Positions 29,131 through 42,210 of a stretch of 64,000 bases of DNA are shown here, one piece after another. Source of the DNA: Taiwanofungus camphoratus (Eukaryota; Basidiomycota; Agaricomycetes; Polyporales; Taiwanofungaceae); contig CP021228.1 of the NCBI GenBank assembly GCA_003999685.1, forward strand, positions 1,550,001-1,614,000, in the 5' to 3' direction. A program made the position numbers and the translations under genes. How positions within the stretch are numbered: the first letter of the stretch is position 1; each line of letters starts with the position of its first letter. The notes beneath the pieces are model-generated. The model had not been told where the DNA came from. It worked only from the letters and a program-made list of their open reading frames with translations, and did no database searches.

Positions 29131-32100
29131 GCTCGAGAACATCCGTGAGGCTATCTGGCTGGTGTAGCGGCAGTATATTCTCCTTCTCGGCTTCATTCTT
29201 CCTGAACCGTCGTTCTTTTCCATTTCAGCTTTCCACCATGTACCCGGACTCGTGGAGCATTGCTCATATCTTGCGGACGCTAGTACACACCTGTGCAACC
29301 CGGCATCTGCGCATACCCATAACTCCTTCGACGACACGCATGATCCTTGTAGCCTAGCAAATTCTATGATTTAGTATCTTTTATAATTCCATACCTTTTG
29401 TGCAAGCTTCTCGATTGTTTATCCCATCTCATATTCCACGATGAGGTTTGAGGTAACATCAGAGTCGACAGCCTCTGAGCAGACGTCGTCCTTTCGCAGT
29501 GCGTCGGTACTCTAAATTCGAGGCGTTGACCGACAACATCGGCAAATATCGAACGCTCTCTTCTGCACTTGAGCTGCGCACTTCTGTCTGCGTACAAGCG
29601 TAGGGATATGCTCTTGCATATAATGGGAATTGCATCCTCTCGTCTTGCACCCTGTTCACCAAAGCAGCTCTCGCCTTGTTTTTCTGAGCGTCTCGAAATC
29701 ACGCAAAGCAATGAAGAAAGGTATAAGTGGACAAAAATCAGCAGTACGTCAGTAGTCCAACTGCCGGGCAATATTAACCGATCACATCGGCATTGAATGT
29801 CGTCCCTCTGACATATGTTTTGTACACACTGGCACGCAAACCTATCTGCTTGCTCTACGTCGCTATCAGAGCCAGTGACAGCCGGTCTTGCTCTGCAGGT
29901 AAGGGCAGACGTACATGCATCACCTCCTCGGATAAACACGATCTTGCAGCCGGTACAAGTTATGTCACGGGCATCAACCAGCTCGGGCGCTAGCGCCCGA
30001 GCGTTCTCCGTCGAGAGTCGAGACTGGTAAGCCCGGTGCCTTTTGCGGGTCGAGCCTGCGAAATGATGGGTTGCGCAGGCGTCTGGCCTCCTACTCGACG
30101 TCCATGGCGTGCCGCAAACGGAAACCTGGATCATGTTGTCGACGGTGTGCAAGCGAGGCAGGCTCGTCAAGTCTCCAGGTCGACATATTCCAAAATCAGA
30201 CCGTTTCCGTTGCATTGAATCGTATTGGTTGCTGCGCATCTACCGCTGAGCCTCAAAGTCCGGAGATTCTCAGTGCCGTTACTCATGCTGTTCTATCACG
30301 GATTTTACGTTTGAGACGGTGAGTGCTTACGTTTGGGCAGGCCCGTGCTTACTCCACCGACTGCCAATACTCGATCCAGGGCGCCCCATGCAGTCGCTAA
30401 CGACGGTGTATCTAAGTAAGTAGCCGACGTTATACCAGCATGCCCGAGACTCGGGTACCTACCGCGGCCGGAGGTGCCCTGTGCACAAATCAGATTCCCG
30501 TCGATGACCTGGAAAACCCGGACTCGGACGCGTATCGATCCATGTTCCGATTCGTGGTGCCCAGTCTAGCTCGCGTGGTCCCATGCAGAATCCTCGGTGT
30601 GAATGTACTCACAAGGACCCAGCTCGGCTGTAAGGGCGCTTATGTTGTAGGTTTCAAAGAATCCGTACAAGGTTTCGAAGGTGCGGGGGCGAGACCTTGT
30701 ATTCTCAGCGAACCAGAGCCTTCGCGCAAAGCTCGGACGCCTTCACCGCAAAACTCCCTCACGATCGCTTCATGTCGCATCACTCGCTAGTTGATGTTCG
30801 CATGAGCACTGTGTGCTCACCTTCCGGGCATAGAAGTGGCTGGTCTTCCGCCTATTTATCATTTGTAGGAACCCGATTACGACGGAACGGAGACAATTGC
30901 TGTGCGCTTCGTTTCTCCCCGTCCGAGTGTAGCATGTGTTTGTGTCCCGCGCATTACGGCCGCAGGTTCTCTCGAGACACGTTTTCAATAGAATCCATGG
31001 AGTTGATTTATCCCACTTGTGATTGGCGGTTGTCTTGCAGGGCGTGTCATACGCAAGATATGCGGCCATCCTTCGAATTTGGCGTCTCCTCTTACCTCTG
31101 CTGCCCTCTAGACATGGGATTTCCTGCCCTCCTAATTTTACGGGTTGACAGCGGATCATAGAGCGAATTCGAGATAGCGAGCTTGACAATATTCTAATGT
31201 TGGTGTTCATTCCCACTAGTGACATCCTCCGAGTGAATATCGTCTTCACCGCCGATTCGATGCACCTTAGGACTGCTGAATTTTGGTACATATGTTGCAT
31301 GCCCTTCTACACGTGCCGTCTGATATTCTGGTTCTCCCTTTTGCAGGTAAAAGACGCGATCCGGTCTTCCTAAGGTTCAATGAGTTCTCTCCTCTTGATT
31401 TTACTATGTCGGCGTTTAAGCATTGTGCCAAGAGAATTTCGAGCACCATTATGGACCTAGCTGTCTCTCTTAAAATGTACAAAGAGGAAGCCAGTGTAAA
31501 CACCGTCCTTCCTATTCTCCGAGTCCTTGGTTCTCCCGAAGTTCACAAGTCATAACTTCCAATAAGAACGAACGGCCCCACTTAACAAGGCAGTTCATCC
31601 CGTGCACACCCTAAATGTCGGAATATCGGGCGGAACAGGGTCCGGGTGAAAGACATACATGTTCTCCGTGAGTAACCATATATAGATGCTTCGCCAGTAC
31701 ATATCGAAAAGTCAGACTATTTCGCATGTCTGAACGGATACCTTCGAAAGCTGTCAATCGACTGCTCTGTAATGAATCCAAAGAGTGTCACCCTCGCAGT
31801 TGAGGCTAAGTGTCGCTCCTTTTTCACTCTCGGCAGGACAAAGTCGCAAGCCCATAATTCAGCTCGAAGGGGATAAGCGGCAGTAATGCAGACATTTTGG
31901 GGGAAAACACACCTAAGGTCCAGGTCCAGATATGCACATGTGAGTGATTTGCTGCCTCTTGCTGCGATGCCGGAGGGCTTTAACTTCGCCCGACTGAGGC
32001 ATCAGACCAGTCACTAGAATAAGATGTCTCGGAACGTCCCTCCTTATTTAGCTTTACCCATTCTCTGATTTGCATGATCATACGTAACCTGTGGAAGGGT

Positions 32101-35100
32101 AGTGCATGGCCGAGGGCGGGAACATTCAATCAGTATTTGACGTGCAGGATATTGGTCATTAATACATAACACGGGTTTGACACTGGCTCTAGTTGAGATT
32201 CGAGTCTTCGGCCTTGCTAGCGCATGAACGGCCAGACTCATCACCATCTCGACGTAATTCATATGGATGACTGCAGATGTAACGGCATCGTGGGCATGTT
32301 ACATAGGTTGAGACACCGTCTCCGAGGATCAGTAGTTTCAAAGTACAAGGACATACATACTAGGTACATAGTACGATCGAATGCAGCCGGTGGCCTTCGG
32401 ATCAATCCAGATCATCCGGCAACTAGTTTTCAGCACTTTCCTGGTCTCCGAAACGTTGTGTTTGATTTGCCAGCAGTAGTCATGGTGGTTTGATACGCAA
32501 CTCCATTAACGAGGTGAGTGCTAGACTCAAGGGATGTAGCCCGGTGTCATAAACTATATGTAAGCCACGCTCAGAGGGGAATTCTGGATCATGCACAGAT
32601 ATACTAAGTGACTCTAGCAATATAGGTCAACGTAATGTTCGTAAGCACATAAACACACATTGAAGGAGACGTACAAGTGCTGGCAGTTCGTGTCGTTAAT
32701 TCGAATTAGCGCTTGAAACAGTGAGGTTCGGATCAGCGCGTGAGATAACGTATATTGTCACAGTTCTGGGACTATCACACTTCAAAGTGACAACAAACGT
32801 CAGATAGTATCGCCACGCAGCGCGATCTGAGCTGCAAGATTGTCAAAGGTCGGCCTCGTGAGCATCTCATGGGAGGATCGAAGAGAGTTTGATATATTGA
32901 ATATGAAAAATCTTACGATAACCATATCGCCCTGTTCATTCCAGACCACTCGGTCGCAATGCTCGTGTGATGTGAAGCCGCACCAACCAATGAGGACCAT
33001 TGCAATAGCTATGAACTAGCTGTGATAGTGACTTCTAGATGCAAACAACCGTCGCAATATCGTGGACGGAGCTGCTAGCGAAATCCAGCGTTCTAAATAA
33101 AGACGGGTTGTTCTGGAAATGTTGGAAGACATCGTTGATGGTAAGTAGTCGTGAGATGACCATGAGGAAGCTCGTAAGGGGCCTTGCAGGTGACCTTTTC
33201 TCCATTGGAGAGTTGATGCCAAGACGCGGCTCCGCAATGTTGGTGCGACTTGACATGGAGAAAATCCCGATGACCGACGCCAGAGGAATGGGTGCCTTAC
33301 GGTGGGCCAATCAGCGATATGACTACTGCGGAAGTCGAGCCTGTGTGAGGACAGTAAGGTCGAGTTGATGAAGAGACTAGTATATTATTGCGCGCCACGG
33401 CAACCCGGAGCATACGCAAGCCATTGGGGGCTGATATTGCGAAATCTGTCCAGCAGAAAATCAGCTATAATTGTGACACGGCAACAGCCCGCATTTCCGA
33501 CCACGTACTCAAGAAGACACTACTTGCTGAGCCATGCATGGGTGCTTCTAGGCCCAATGTAAAGCGTGTCAAGCAGTGCAAACGGGAAAATCGATTTGGG
33601 CTCACGGAAACAACGTTTTCTCCACCTACAGTGATGACAGATGCAGCGCGAAGATATGGGAATTGCCGTTGTCTAATAAGTCAGTACGATTAACAGCAAT
33701 CGCAGATATCCACACGTCAGGCTAAACTGTGAGAGTGGTCGGACGAGGTAACATCCATAAATACCAAAATGCAAGTAAGCCACTACAGGCAGGGGCTCGA
33801 CATCGTACTTGCATACCCGTGTTTCAACATTCCACGTGTCTAGAAGTACGCGTGCCCCAATGAACGCAGAAACTGATTTCGCATACTGCATGCAGCAAAC
33901 ACACTCCGCCAGCCATCGCAGAGCCGCCGCCTGGCAGATAACAGTGTCTAGAGTGCACTGTTTGATACATGACTCGAATATTTTGTAGAGGTTGACACGG
34001 AAATGAAGATAAACAGAGAACATGTTGTGCTCGGTCAAAAGGCCACGAGGAGAGATTATACGTATCGAGAAGCCCCTTCCTCGGTTATGCATTCTGATCT
34101 GACTGAAGGGCCTGGCTATGCCGTCTTGTGAGAGAAAATAGCAAGAGGCGCCCTCTGTTCCATCATATACGAAACACCATCCGCATGGTTAGCAGGACAT
34201 TTGTACGTACTCCAAAGGCTAATTGTACCATGAGCGCCGGAGTACCACACGCCGCCGCCCAACATTTGCGCAATGAGGTACATAGCCGAGGAACCAGGAG
34301 ACATCAGGGTACACCGTACAAGGAAATCAGTGAAGAGGATTCCGGCGTGAAACAGAAGGCATTCCGGTAGCAGAGGCACATACAAAAGCACCGAGAGCAA
34401 TAAGCGATAATTCATGTTCCTATTGTAGAAAGTTCTTGACGGATGTAAAATAAGATATGCGAGCATTCAGTCTCGTTAATCGTACGCGATTGGACAAGCA
34501 GGTATTGAGATGGACAGAAATAAGCATCAGAAGCAAAGAGATGAGCCAATTGGGGTAGATACCATGTGCAGGCATGTTCTTCCACCGCGAGGCCCGGCAC
34601 GAGCCTAGAGTCTTGAGATTCTGTTTTGTAGTCTGCTGCTTGCAGCGTTCACCACGCAACGGTGAACACATCTACTTGGCTTTCATGTGTGAGACCAGCT
34701 CAAATGCATCGCCGGTATGTTGACAACGAGGATATGATGTTCCCAGACCGTCTGGCGGCCGCCCGACTGCGATATCATGACGGCGCAGTCCTGGGTTGAT
34801 TTCAATTAAATGAATGTGTAGCCGCGGCCAGCGAGCTATTGGCTGGATCAATACTACACTTCATTTCCAAGTCGAAGGAGACGCTGGGAACGGGCAGGGC
34901 CAGTGCGAGGAGGCGATCTCCGTCTGTCTCCGTTGATGAATCAATTCCGTTGCCGATTTTCTAGGGACGTCGGCGCCGTTTGCCGGCAAATGCCTCACAC
35001 GACCCGATCACGGCTTTTGCCGCCCACTGTGCCCCTTTGCTTAGCCTGCTTCGCCAGGCCTCAAAAATGGGTCCTCTCTCGCGTTTCCCGCACCCCCTCT

Positions 35101-35136
35101 TCCTGATTCCTAACAAGCTGCGAAAGTCTGATAACC
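29131..35136. other. 6 kb with no supported gene
   Basis: After the HAM1-like 3' end (poly-A region likely near 29350-29400), no frame has a recognisable domain or a convincing set of splice sites. The longest open frame (29364-30239, minus, 291 codons) has irregular composition and is probably chance. Hydrophobic frames on the minus strand at 33673-34671 could be remains of a membrane protein but are not supported. Confidence 0.4.
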
Positions 35137-35941
35137 ATGGCTTCGTGCGTCTTCCCCCCTCCCCATACTCGGTCTACCAGTACATCTAACCCCCCCCTTT
35201 GCAGCAGTCCGGATGTATATGTGAGCTGCCTGTTCCGAGTTTATGTCACTCGACACCGCTGACACCCTCCAGTTTGACATTACTATCAACGGCTTGCCAG
35301 CAGGCCGCATCATTTTTCGACTATATGATCATGTCTGTCCTATGACGGCTCGTAATTTCAGAGAGCTCGCAACGGGAGAACATGGATTCGGATACGCGAA
35401 TTCAAACTTCCATCGAATTATGCCAGATGTCCGTGGTTTTTCCGAGACTATGACCGTTGCTTGCATGCAGGGCTGACATCTATTGCTGCCATCGTTTCTG
35501 CAGTTCATGATCCAAGGTGGAGATATACAAGGTGGAGACGGCTCCGGCGGCCGATCCATCTACGGACCCGCCTTTGCAGGCACGTTTGTGGTCGAATGGC
35601 ATCCGCTGTGTTACTGATGTGTCTTTGTGTAGATGAGAACTTCCGCGTCGGTCACGATAAACCTGGGCTTCTATCAATGGCGAATCGAGGGCCAAACACA
35701 AATTCTTCCCAGGTGGGCCGTTGCACTCACTAACAAATTCCATTTTGTTGTTGTGACATCATTCACCCTACAGTTCTTCATAACCACAGCACCAGCGTCC
35801 TGGTGCGATCGTCGCAACGTCGTTTTCGGCGAAGTTATCTCTGGCATGGATGTGGTTCGCAAAATACACTCTTACCAATCGGATGACATTCTACGGCGTC
35901 CATCGGTCCCGGTAACGATCACCCGCTCTGGGATTCTATGA
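35137..35941 (+). CDS. Cyclophilin-type peptidyl-prolyl isomerase
   Basis: The gene predicts about 167 aa in six exons: 35137-35144, 35205-35220, 35273-35428, 35504-35579, 35633-35712 and 35774-35941. It catalyses cis-trans isomerisation of X-Pro bonds, and the length fits a single-domain cyclosporin-binding cyclophilin of the CypA type. Active-site residues by comparison with human CypA: Arg55 in NFHRIMPDF, Phe60 and Gln63 in FMIQGGD, Phe113 in SQFFITTA and Trp121 in ASWCD are all kept. The position of His126 is Asn (RRNVVFGEV). The first exon is only 8 bp, a layout common in basidiomycete genes. Exon 4 must end with a GC donor to keep the frame. No signal peptide is visible, so it is probably cytosolic or nuclear. 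Confidence 0.92.
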
Positions 35942-36331
35942 GCAGCTTGATCCTATGACACAATTTATTTCACATGTACGCAGCTCTCACTAATTCGCAT
36001 CTCAACCGCGGTGGCCTCGTATCTTGTTGACACAACTTGACCAGCACCCATGTCTCGTGACAGCATTTTACAGTAATGCACTATCTCAGTTACTTAATGT
36101 TCGGCCCGTATGTATGTATGTTAAACACGTAGTCGACCTCAAACATAACAGCACTCAGATGAAGTCATGGGTTCCGATAGCAATTGGCAGTGGTCCGTCT
36201 CTAGATCGTCGGCCAGTGACTCAGCGTCTGAACCGGCAAATTCCGAGTGCCGTTGCGGCTTTTGCCTCAGCACCACCATCACGCTCGCAGTGTTGACTCG
36301 CGCACCACTCCAAATCTTGTAAATTACCACT
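35942..36331. other. Intergenic spacer
   Basis: This holds the 3' region of the cyclophilin gene and the promoter of the LENG1-like gene. No TATA box or other clear element was recognised. Confidence 0.4.
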
Positions 36332-37325
36332 ATGGGGAAGTTGAACATTGCCCATCACAAGTCGTATCATCCATATCGCAGAGATAACATCGAGAGAGTC
36401 CGCCGTGATGAGGAGGAAGCACGCCAGCAGGAGGCAGTTCAGGAGGGTAGAATGATGCTTGCAGTGTGTGGTCGCATGTCTTTCAGATTGAGCCTGAGTT
36501 TACGCTATTTCTGTCACGCCCAGGATTCCGAGGCTCGGATTGATCTATTGCGGCAGCGCGCAGGAGCACATAGTGCATATAGCAGACACGACGATGATGA
36601 TCATGGCTTGCCTCAAGCTGGTCCGTCGTCAATCTCACTGGGGGGGCACATCAACCTCTTCGAAGATTTAGAACGAGTAAGTTCCCGAATTCTGCTACCC
36701 CTGTATGGCATTAAAATATGTCTGCTATTCAACAGCATTCAATGCCGATACAGGGACGCTCGAGCAAGAAATCGTCGCCCCCAGAAACGGAAAAAGGTAT
36801 TCCTCTAGCACCCTCAGCCAAAGACCTCAAACCATGGTATTCCGATCGCAACCCCGAGAAGAGTAGAGAACTGGATGAAGACCGCAAGTCAGTCTACCTG
36901 TGCATCCTTCCTATGGTGTACTCAAGTCTTTTCCCAGGCTGCGCGATCTAGCGCGGAAATCCGTCAACGACCCGCTGACTTCTATAAACCACCAGCTTGC
37001 TTCTCGGGCTTCAGGCGCTTCTCGTACACCGCGTGTCCGCCCGGCACTGCCTCCTTCCTCCGGGTCACCAGCCGAACGGGGGCCACCAGAGATGGCACGA
37101 CTCAGCCGCGAGTCTTCTGAAAGGCGGAGAGCACTAGAACTCATTCAACGGAAGCGGAGGGAAGTTGCAGGTAGCGAAACGCCGAGCACTGTGCGTGGAG
37201 ACATGGACGGAGGTTATGGCGATGTTTTCAACCGGAGAGAAGTGGAGGAAGCACGCCGTTACCGGGAGCGAAGGTGGGATAGAGATAGCCGATATGGCGG
37301 CGGAAGTGTCAAGGCGAGATGGTGA
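36332..37325 (+). CDS. LENG1-like protein with Cir_N domain
   Basis: The gene predicts about 274 aa in four exons: 36332-36463, 36524-36676, 36736-36887 and 36938-37325. The N-terminus MGKLNIAHHKSYHPYRRDN followed by ERVRRDEEEARQQE is the Cir_N domain (N-terminal domain of the CBF1-interacting corepressor CIR), also found in LENG1 proteins. A conserved block HINLFEDLE lies near residue 83. KDLKPWYSDRN is near 125. The C-terminal third is rich in Arg, Glu and Ser (RRRALELIQRKRRE, RYRERRWDRDSRY). Family members are nuclear and linked to splicing complexes, so a nuclear RNA-processing role is inferred. It is in tandem with the cyclophilin gene, 390 bp downstream. Confidence 0.85.
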
Positions 37326-40300
37326 GTTATGAGGGCTATGCATGTATTAATCTTGTATTGTTTGACTGTACTGTATACCGGACCTTACTTGTTCCAGAAA
37401 TTTGTCACGGCTGGGTATGTCGTATCAAGCTGTACTTCGGCCACGGGCCGCCGTATCCTCGGTCGACATCGAACTTTATGTCAGATGATTATTCGGATAG
37501 CTGTTCTGTGTCCGTGGTGCGCCGGATAGACCTCCAGGACTTCTCGAACATCGACCACTTTGCGTAGTCCCCTTGGAAGCATAGCAGCGGACGCGCAGCA
37601 TTCGAGGTGTAGTCTTCACGAAACGGGTATGAGCGTGACCACCCGCATCTCCCAAATTTCATGAAAGGGCGATCTCAATCTCAAGTGCTCACATCTTCCA
37701 GTAATTCTCGCTTGCAGTCACTGAAAACGCTAGTCCGTGCACGGCGCTGCAAAGACCTGGTTTCCCTTACAATCTCCTGCGTGCAGTTGCTCGGCAACCT
37801 GCGAGACGCGAATCTCCGACCTTTGAACAGCTTCATATCCATTCTAAACCCGAGAGGGTCAAAATTTTCCATAGCGAGCCAGCGCACAAAAATTGGTTGT
37901 CGGGGTGATGCGCTCGCAACTGCTCGCAACCGGATATAGCTGCTTGTTCCCTCGAGAAGGATGCTAGCCCGTTATCTTGAGGTTTATTATCATGATTGCA
38001 CTCCCTACATCAAAGGCTATGGTACTCATCAGCATTCCTCGGACCTTGCATGTGTCCTCCATTCATCGCTGGCCATTAGCATCGATCAGTCAAGCAATAG
38101 GTCCTGACCCACGCTGCCAGAAAGCAAAGAGCCAATGACGTGTACCATGCACAAGTTCGTTTATCCGCTGAATTCACTCAAGCCTCTGGTCCTTGCAGCG
38201 AACTTCATCAACATTGCGTCTAGAATTTCCCAGGAGGCTTCGACAGTAATGCTAGTACTCTTCTGTACAGTGTTGCGACGCGTGCGGGGTACGGTATGTT
38301 CTTTGCTGAATGGGACGCCGTTCCCGCTGAGAACGACCGACTTCATCTCTTGATCAAGACCCTTCGGTGCCTGCAGTCGTGAGTAATGAGTTTATTTGAC
38401 AGACTCCATCACTGACACCCTTAGAGCTCGCGACCTGAGAGTTACCCTAGTCTAGACTAGCTCTGATGTGAATGGGCATTGAAATATCGACTCGGCAGCT
38501 CGGCATCATGCCATCAGTCCGTGTTCAGTCACAGGAATCGAACACCATGATGAACACAAGCTGGTTGGATCAGGATCGTACTGTCTCTCGCTGCCAATAT
38601 GCTGTGGGAATACAATATTTCTATATCCTGAGCTCGGACTTCAACCAATGCAAAGGATCAGCTGCGGTTGATGTCTCAAGACCATTCTTGGAATTGATTC
38701 CTGGCCTTAATCATCTGATGTAGAGGAATCCGACGCTACAAAATATAGACCCAGGACCCCTCGGTATTCTTATACCGAGATTCTATACACCACATGGTGG
38801 CGTCTTCGAAAGGGGTCGCCTCTTGCACAACCGACTGTATTTAACCCGATTATGTGAATCCACGGCATCGAGGCTTCCATTCGGTTCCCGGCATCAGAAA
38901 AAATCGGGGTAGCTCCCGACGCTACGGCTACTACAACCAAATCTGTAGCACTATATAGTACTATAGATTGGGGACGTAGTACATCTAGCTACATAGTTAC
39001 CTGCATTTTTCCTGGTGGATGATTGATAGAGATATGTACTTCGCATTTATTTTAAGTGCCCGCCGCTATGACATGATGTAACAATTCAACTATGCTTATT
39101 GCATGTGTAAAAAATACTCATGGTGCCTTTCCAGGTTGTCATTGTTTCTATTGCGCAGTTGCTCCTTCCCCCGAACCTTACTACTAGATCAAGAGAAGCA
39201 CGAATCATAACTGCCATCTATGCATGATCACATCTCGCGTTCTACTTTACTGCACGGTATCACGATACCATATTCAAGTGGATGGCCATGGCTGTCACAA
39301 CTACGAGATGTCAGTCCCTGCGATATCCTGACGTGCGCGATTCTTGAGCTCGATTCAAATCAACAACTTGAAACTTGACTGTGCATCTGTTGACCACGGA
39401 TATGCGAACACGAATGCAACATTCTGCCACTCTTGTCTCCAGCTGTTTGACGTGATACTTTGTTACGAACGATGGACATTCCATCCCAATGTTATAGGCC
39501 TCATAAATGTGACAGCGTACGGTCTTATTACTCTATCATGTAACTGTTGCATGAGGCATGACGTTTAGGGCTGCTTTGGCTGTTACCAGCATGCGCGCTC
39601 CCAGGGAGCCTACCGCCGTCCGGACGGAACCGATCGCGAACTTTAGATCATCTCACCATCATCTCGCAAACCCTGCTTACCTAACGTTCTAGCCGTAATG
39701 TCTTCAAGTATTGAACATGAATTATATAACGTTCAGTTCCAAAGTGCCTGTCCCCTTGATGCACGTGAGTACCAATTCTGCAGTGATCAAAGTTTCGCGG
39801 GCGTCGACGCTGTCCATGTTTACTGATCAGTGGTAATCTTGCTCTCATTCTGTCTCTGAGTGAATTTGTCGGCTGATTTCCACCCGAGGCGCCCACCACC
39901 GAATTCAAATTTCCAATGTGCTGATCACGACCACTCAACAGCTCGTACAGTGGTGCAAGGTGAATGTATAAGGCAGTTGGTTCCTTGATGTACAATGCAC
40001 TGTTTCCTGGTATGTGCGTCTAACAACTTAGCGCGCGACTATTGACAGGACGCGCGATCGAAGGTCAATGGACAAATTTATCAAGCAAAGCCAATTCTCG
40101 CGCCTGTTATTTGCTCGAGCTACCCATCGCCTTCAAGTTCACGGGCTCTCTTCAGATAGTGAGTGTTATCGGTTGTACTGATTGGGATCTACAAGCACAG
40201 GAAATCGGCATATGCAATGTCCAGCATGCGCAGTGCCAGTGAATGTACCGAAGTACTCCCGTCAGCGAGATGCGTGTGCAAAACTGATTACTCGCCCGTG

Positions 40301-41385
40301 GGGTCGAAGATCTGGATACAAGCGAGAAGTAAAGGACGGATGGTGCTCCCGAGAAATTCCGTAGATTCATCGGACGATCTTCATCGTAGAAACGGCCTGC
40401 GGAAGACCTATCCGGATCCGGAGCGGACAATGGCATGTTCGACGTGAATGATTCCGGGGTAATCGGAATCCATCTGTGCCATTGAATATCAGTGATCCTC
40501 CCTTTTGAAAGTTATCTCGTGCAATAGCAATGATTGTCATTGACAATTTCGGGATCGTATCTCAGGATTTGTCCTTGTGTTATTAACACACCGTAACGAA
40601 TACACCGCTTTCCTTCGTGGGTGGGTTTGACTTGTACTAGTTACTTTTGTCCAAAGCAACGAGCGGCGTTTCGTCGTCTTCTATTTGGGCACTGCTCGAG
40701 TAGAATAACCCCTGTGCAACACGGCATATTGACCTCGTGCGGGGAAAGAGGGGAGTTAGTTCGAGCTGCATGCATCTGTCATAATCAGGTTAACGTTGTC
40801 CAAGGTGACGGCCAGATAAACCCACTAGCAGCGATCATCGTCACCACCACGGTCGGGGTGATAGTGCAAGCTTTATCTATGCATCGCCCTCTGGACCGAC
40901 TGATTAGTACTAAGGTTTCCACTCTCCTCCGCCTTCCTTGGCACGGCGTTATTGGTGCTTCCCGAAAATCTGGACCAACTAGATACTGATAGCATTTCGT
41001 ATCTAGGAACCGGTTGAGGGATGAAGATCCGCCCTCTCCCCCGTCGAGGAAAACCTACCGAATCACCGAAAGACAGCGGAGATCCCCTTAGAGCAGCGCT
41101 ACCTCGTTCTGGATCCGTCTGGTCTCAGTTATCGTTCCTCTCCAAATTCTGACGGGGGGCGTCTGATCTGCAGGAAGTTGGAAGCTTTCATTAACATAAT
41201 GAATAAGATATAAATTAGGTGCTAATACAGATTATACAAAATGAGCCTAATGATGTCACCGATAATTGTTCGTAGACGAGAGAACGGACAGTAGTCCAGT
41301 CGTGATCCAACGACAGTGCATATGACCAGGGATATTCGTACAGCATGAGGTACTTCCAGCGAACCCATGACCCCTGGACAAACAT
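37326..41385. other. 4 kb with no supported gene
   Basis: Only short frames without recognisable domains are present. The stretch contains a short hairpin (38760-38779) and the word CCGACGCTAC twice (near 38729 and 38926). Nothing else stands out. Confidence 0.4.
38760..38779. repeat. Short perfect inverted repeat
   Basis: CTCGGTAT and ATACCGAG are separated by TCTT and form an 8-bp hairpin. No T-run follows that would suggest a Pol III terminator, and no gene is attached. Confidence 0.5.
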
Positions 41386-42210
41386 TTACCGGACCTTCAA
41401 GGCTCGAAGCTGCTGCTGAACCTCTTTTATATCCTTCCGGTTCCATTCGCCCGTCCATACGTTGTTCCCAGTCACCCACACCCGCGATGTGCGCTTCATT
41501 GATAGCATGTCCTGCTCATGGTTCACAGACATGCTTCTGCGCCTACCCGCCTTAGCAGGCGACGACGAGGGTGCACGAGATCGGGCGGGAGAAGGGAAGA
41601 CAAGATCGAACGGGATATTCTCGCCCAAAGTGTGTTTAAGCTTCGCCATTCTTTTACGTCGCGTCTCGGTCGCGGTGGGAGCGACTGGTGTCGTCGGCGT
41701 CACGGGGATAGACATGCTGGTTGCAGTGGACGGGGTAGGGGGAAGCGCGCGCATGCGTCGGTCCGAAGGGGGCATGGGTACAGCGTTCAGGCGGAGAACG
41801 AGCGGTCTCGGTAGCTCTTTTGAGCGCCTGGGTTTCGCAGAGTATGATTTGGGCTCGGGGAGAGTGTCAGAGCTCGTGCGCGGAGGGGAAAGTGCTAGTG
41901 ACGCGACAGATGAGTTCGTTGATGAAGTGTAGAGTGATTTTGGCGCGGAAGGTGAGGGGGAAAACGAGGATCCCTGTTTTTGCGAAGCAAGGGAGTTAGG
42001 TACGCGAGGTCGGCTGGTACTGCTGCCTATAGGAAGAAGGGTGATGGGTATCGGCGTCACGCTGGACTCGGGCTCGACAAGTTGAGGTGTGCTTCCTAAG
42101 ACTGTGCCCAGTTTCCTAGCAGATCGAATCAGACGGGAACGCTGATGAGCCTCGAGAGTGTTGGACGTAGGAGGAATGGCAGGGTGTAGGATAGTTGTAG
42201 TTACGTTCAT
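41386..42210 (-). CDS. Hypothetical Ser/Pro-rich protein
   Basis: This is an intronless frame of 274 codons from the ATG at 42210 (MNVTTTILHPAIPP). The frame is open further upstream to 42324, but that extension looks like 5' leader. After an N-terminal block (RSRLIRSARKLGTVLGSTPQ) comes a long Ser/Pro/Thr-rich, probably disordered middle. Two ordered-looking blocks near the C-terminus are KRMAKLKHTLGENIPFDLVF (about 205-224) and SRVWVTGNNVWTGEWNRKDI (about 248-267). The first resembles a short motif that recurs in fungal proteins of unknown function. No enzyme signature, signal peptide or membrane segment is visible. The composition and the two blocks make it a real gene, but the function is unknown. 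Confidence 0.75.
   Translation of the reverse strand: MNVTTTILHPAIPPTSNTLEAHQRSRLIRSARKLGTVLGSTPQLVEPESSVTPIPITLLPIGSSTSRPRVPNSLASQKQGSSFSPSPSAPKSLYTSSTNSSVASLALSPPRTSSDTLPEPKSYSAKPRRSKELPRPLVLRLNAVPMPPSDRRMRALPPTPSTATSMSIPVTPTTPVAPTATETRRKRMAKLKHTLGENIPFDLVFPSPARSRAPSSSPAKAGRRRSMSVNHEQDMLSMKRTSRVWVTGNNVWTGEWNRKDIKEVQQQLRALKVR

Noticed and set aside
29364-30239. Open frame of 291 codons on the minus strand
   Set aside because: Its composition is irregular, rich in Arg, Cys and Ser without pattern. It has no recognisable motif and no splice partners, and overlapping frames are open in the same place.
33673-34671. Hydrophobic minus-strand frames (including TDFLVRC) that could be a multi-pass membrane protein
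   Set aside because: Only short hydrophobic pieces in different frames were seen. I could not place helices, introns or a start with confidence.
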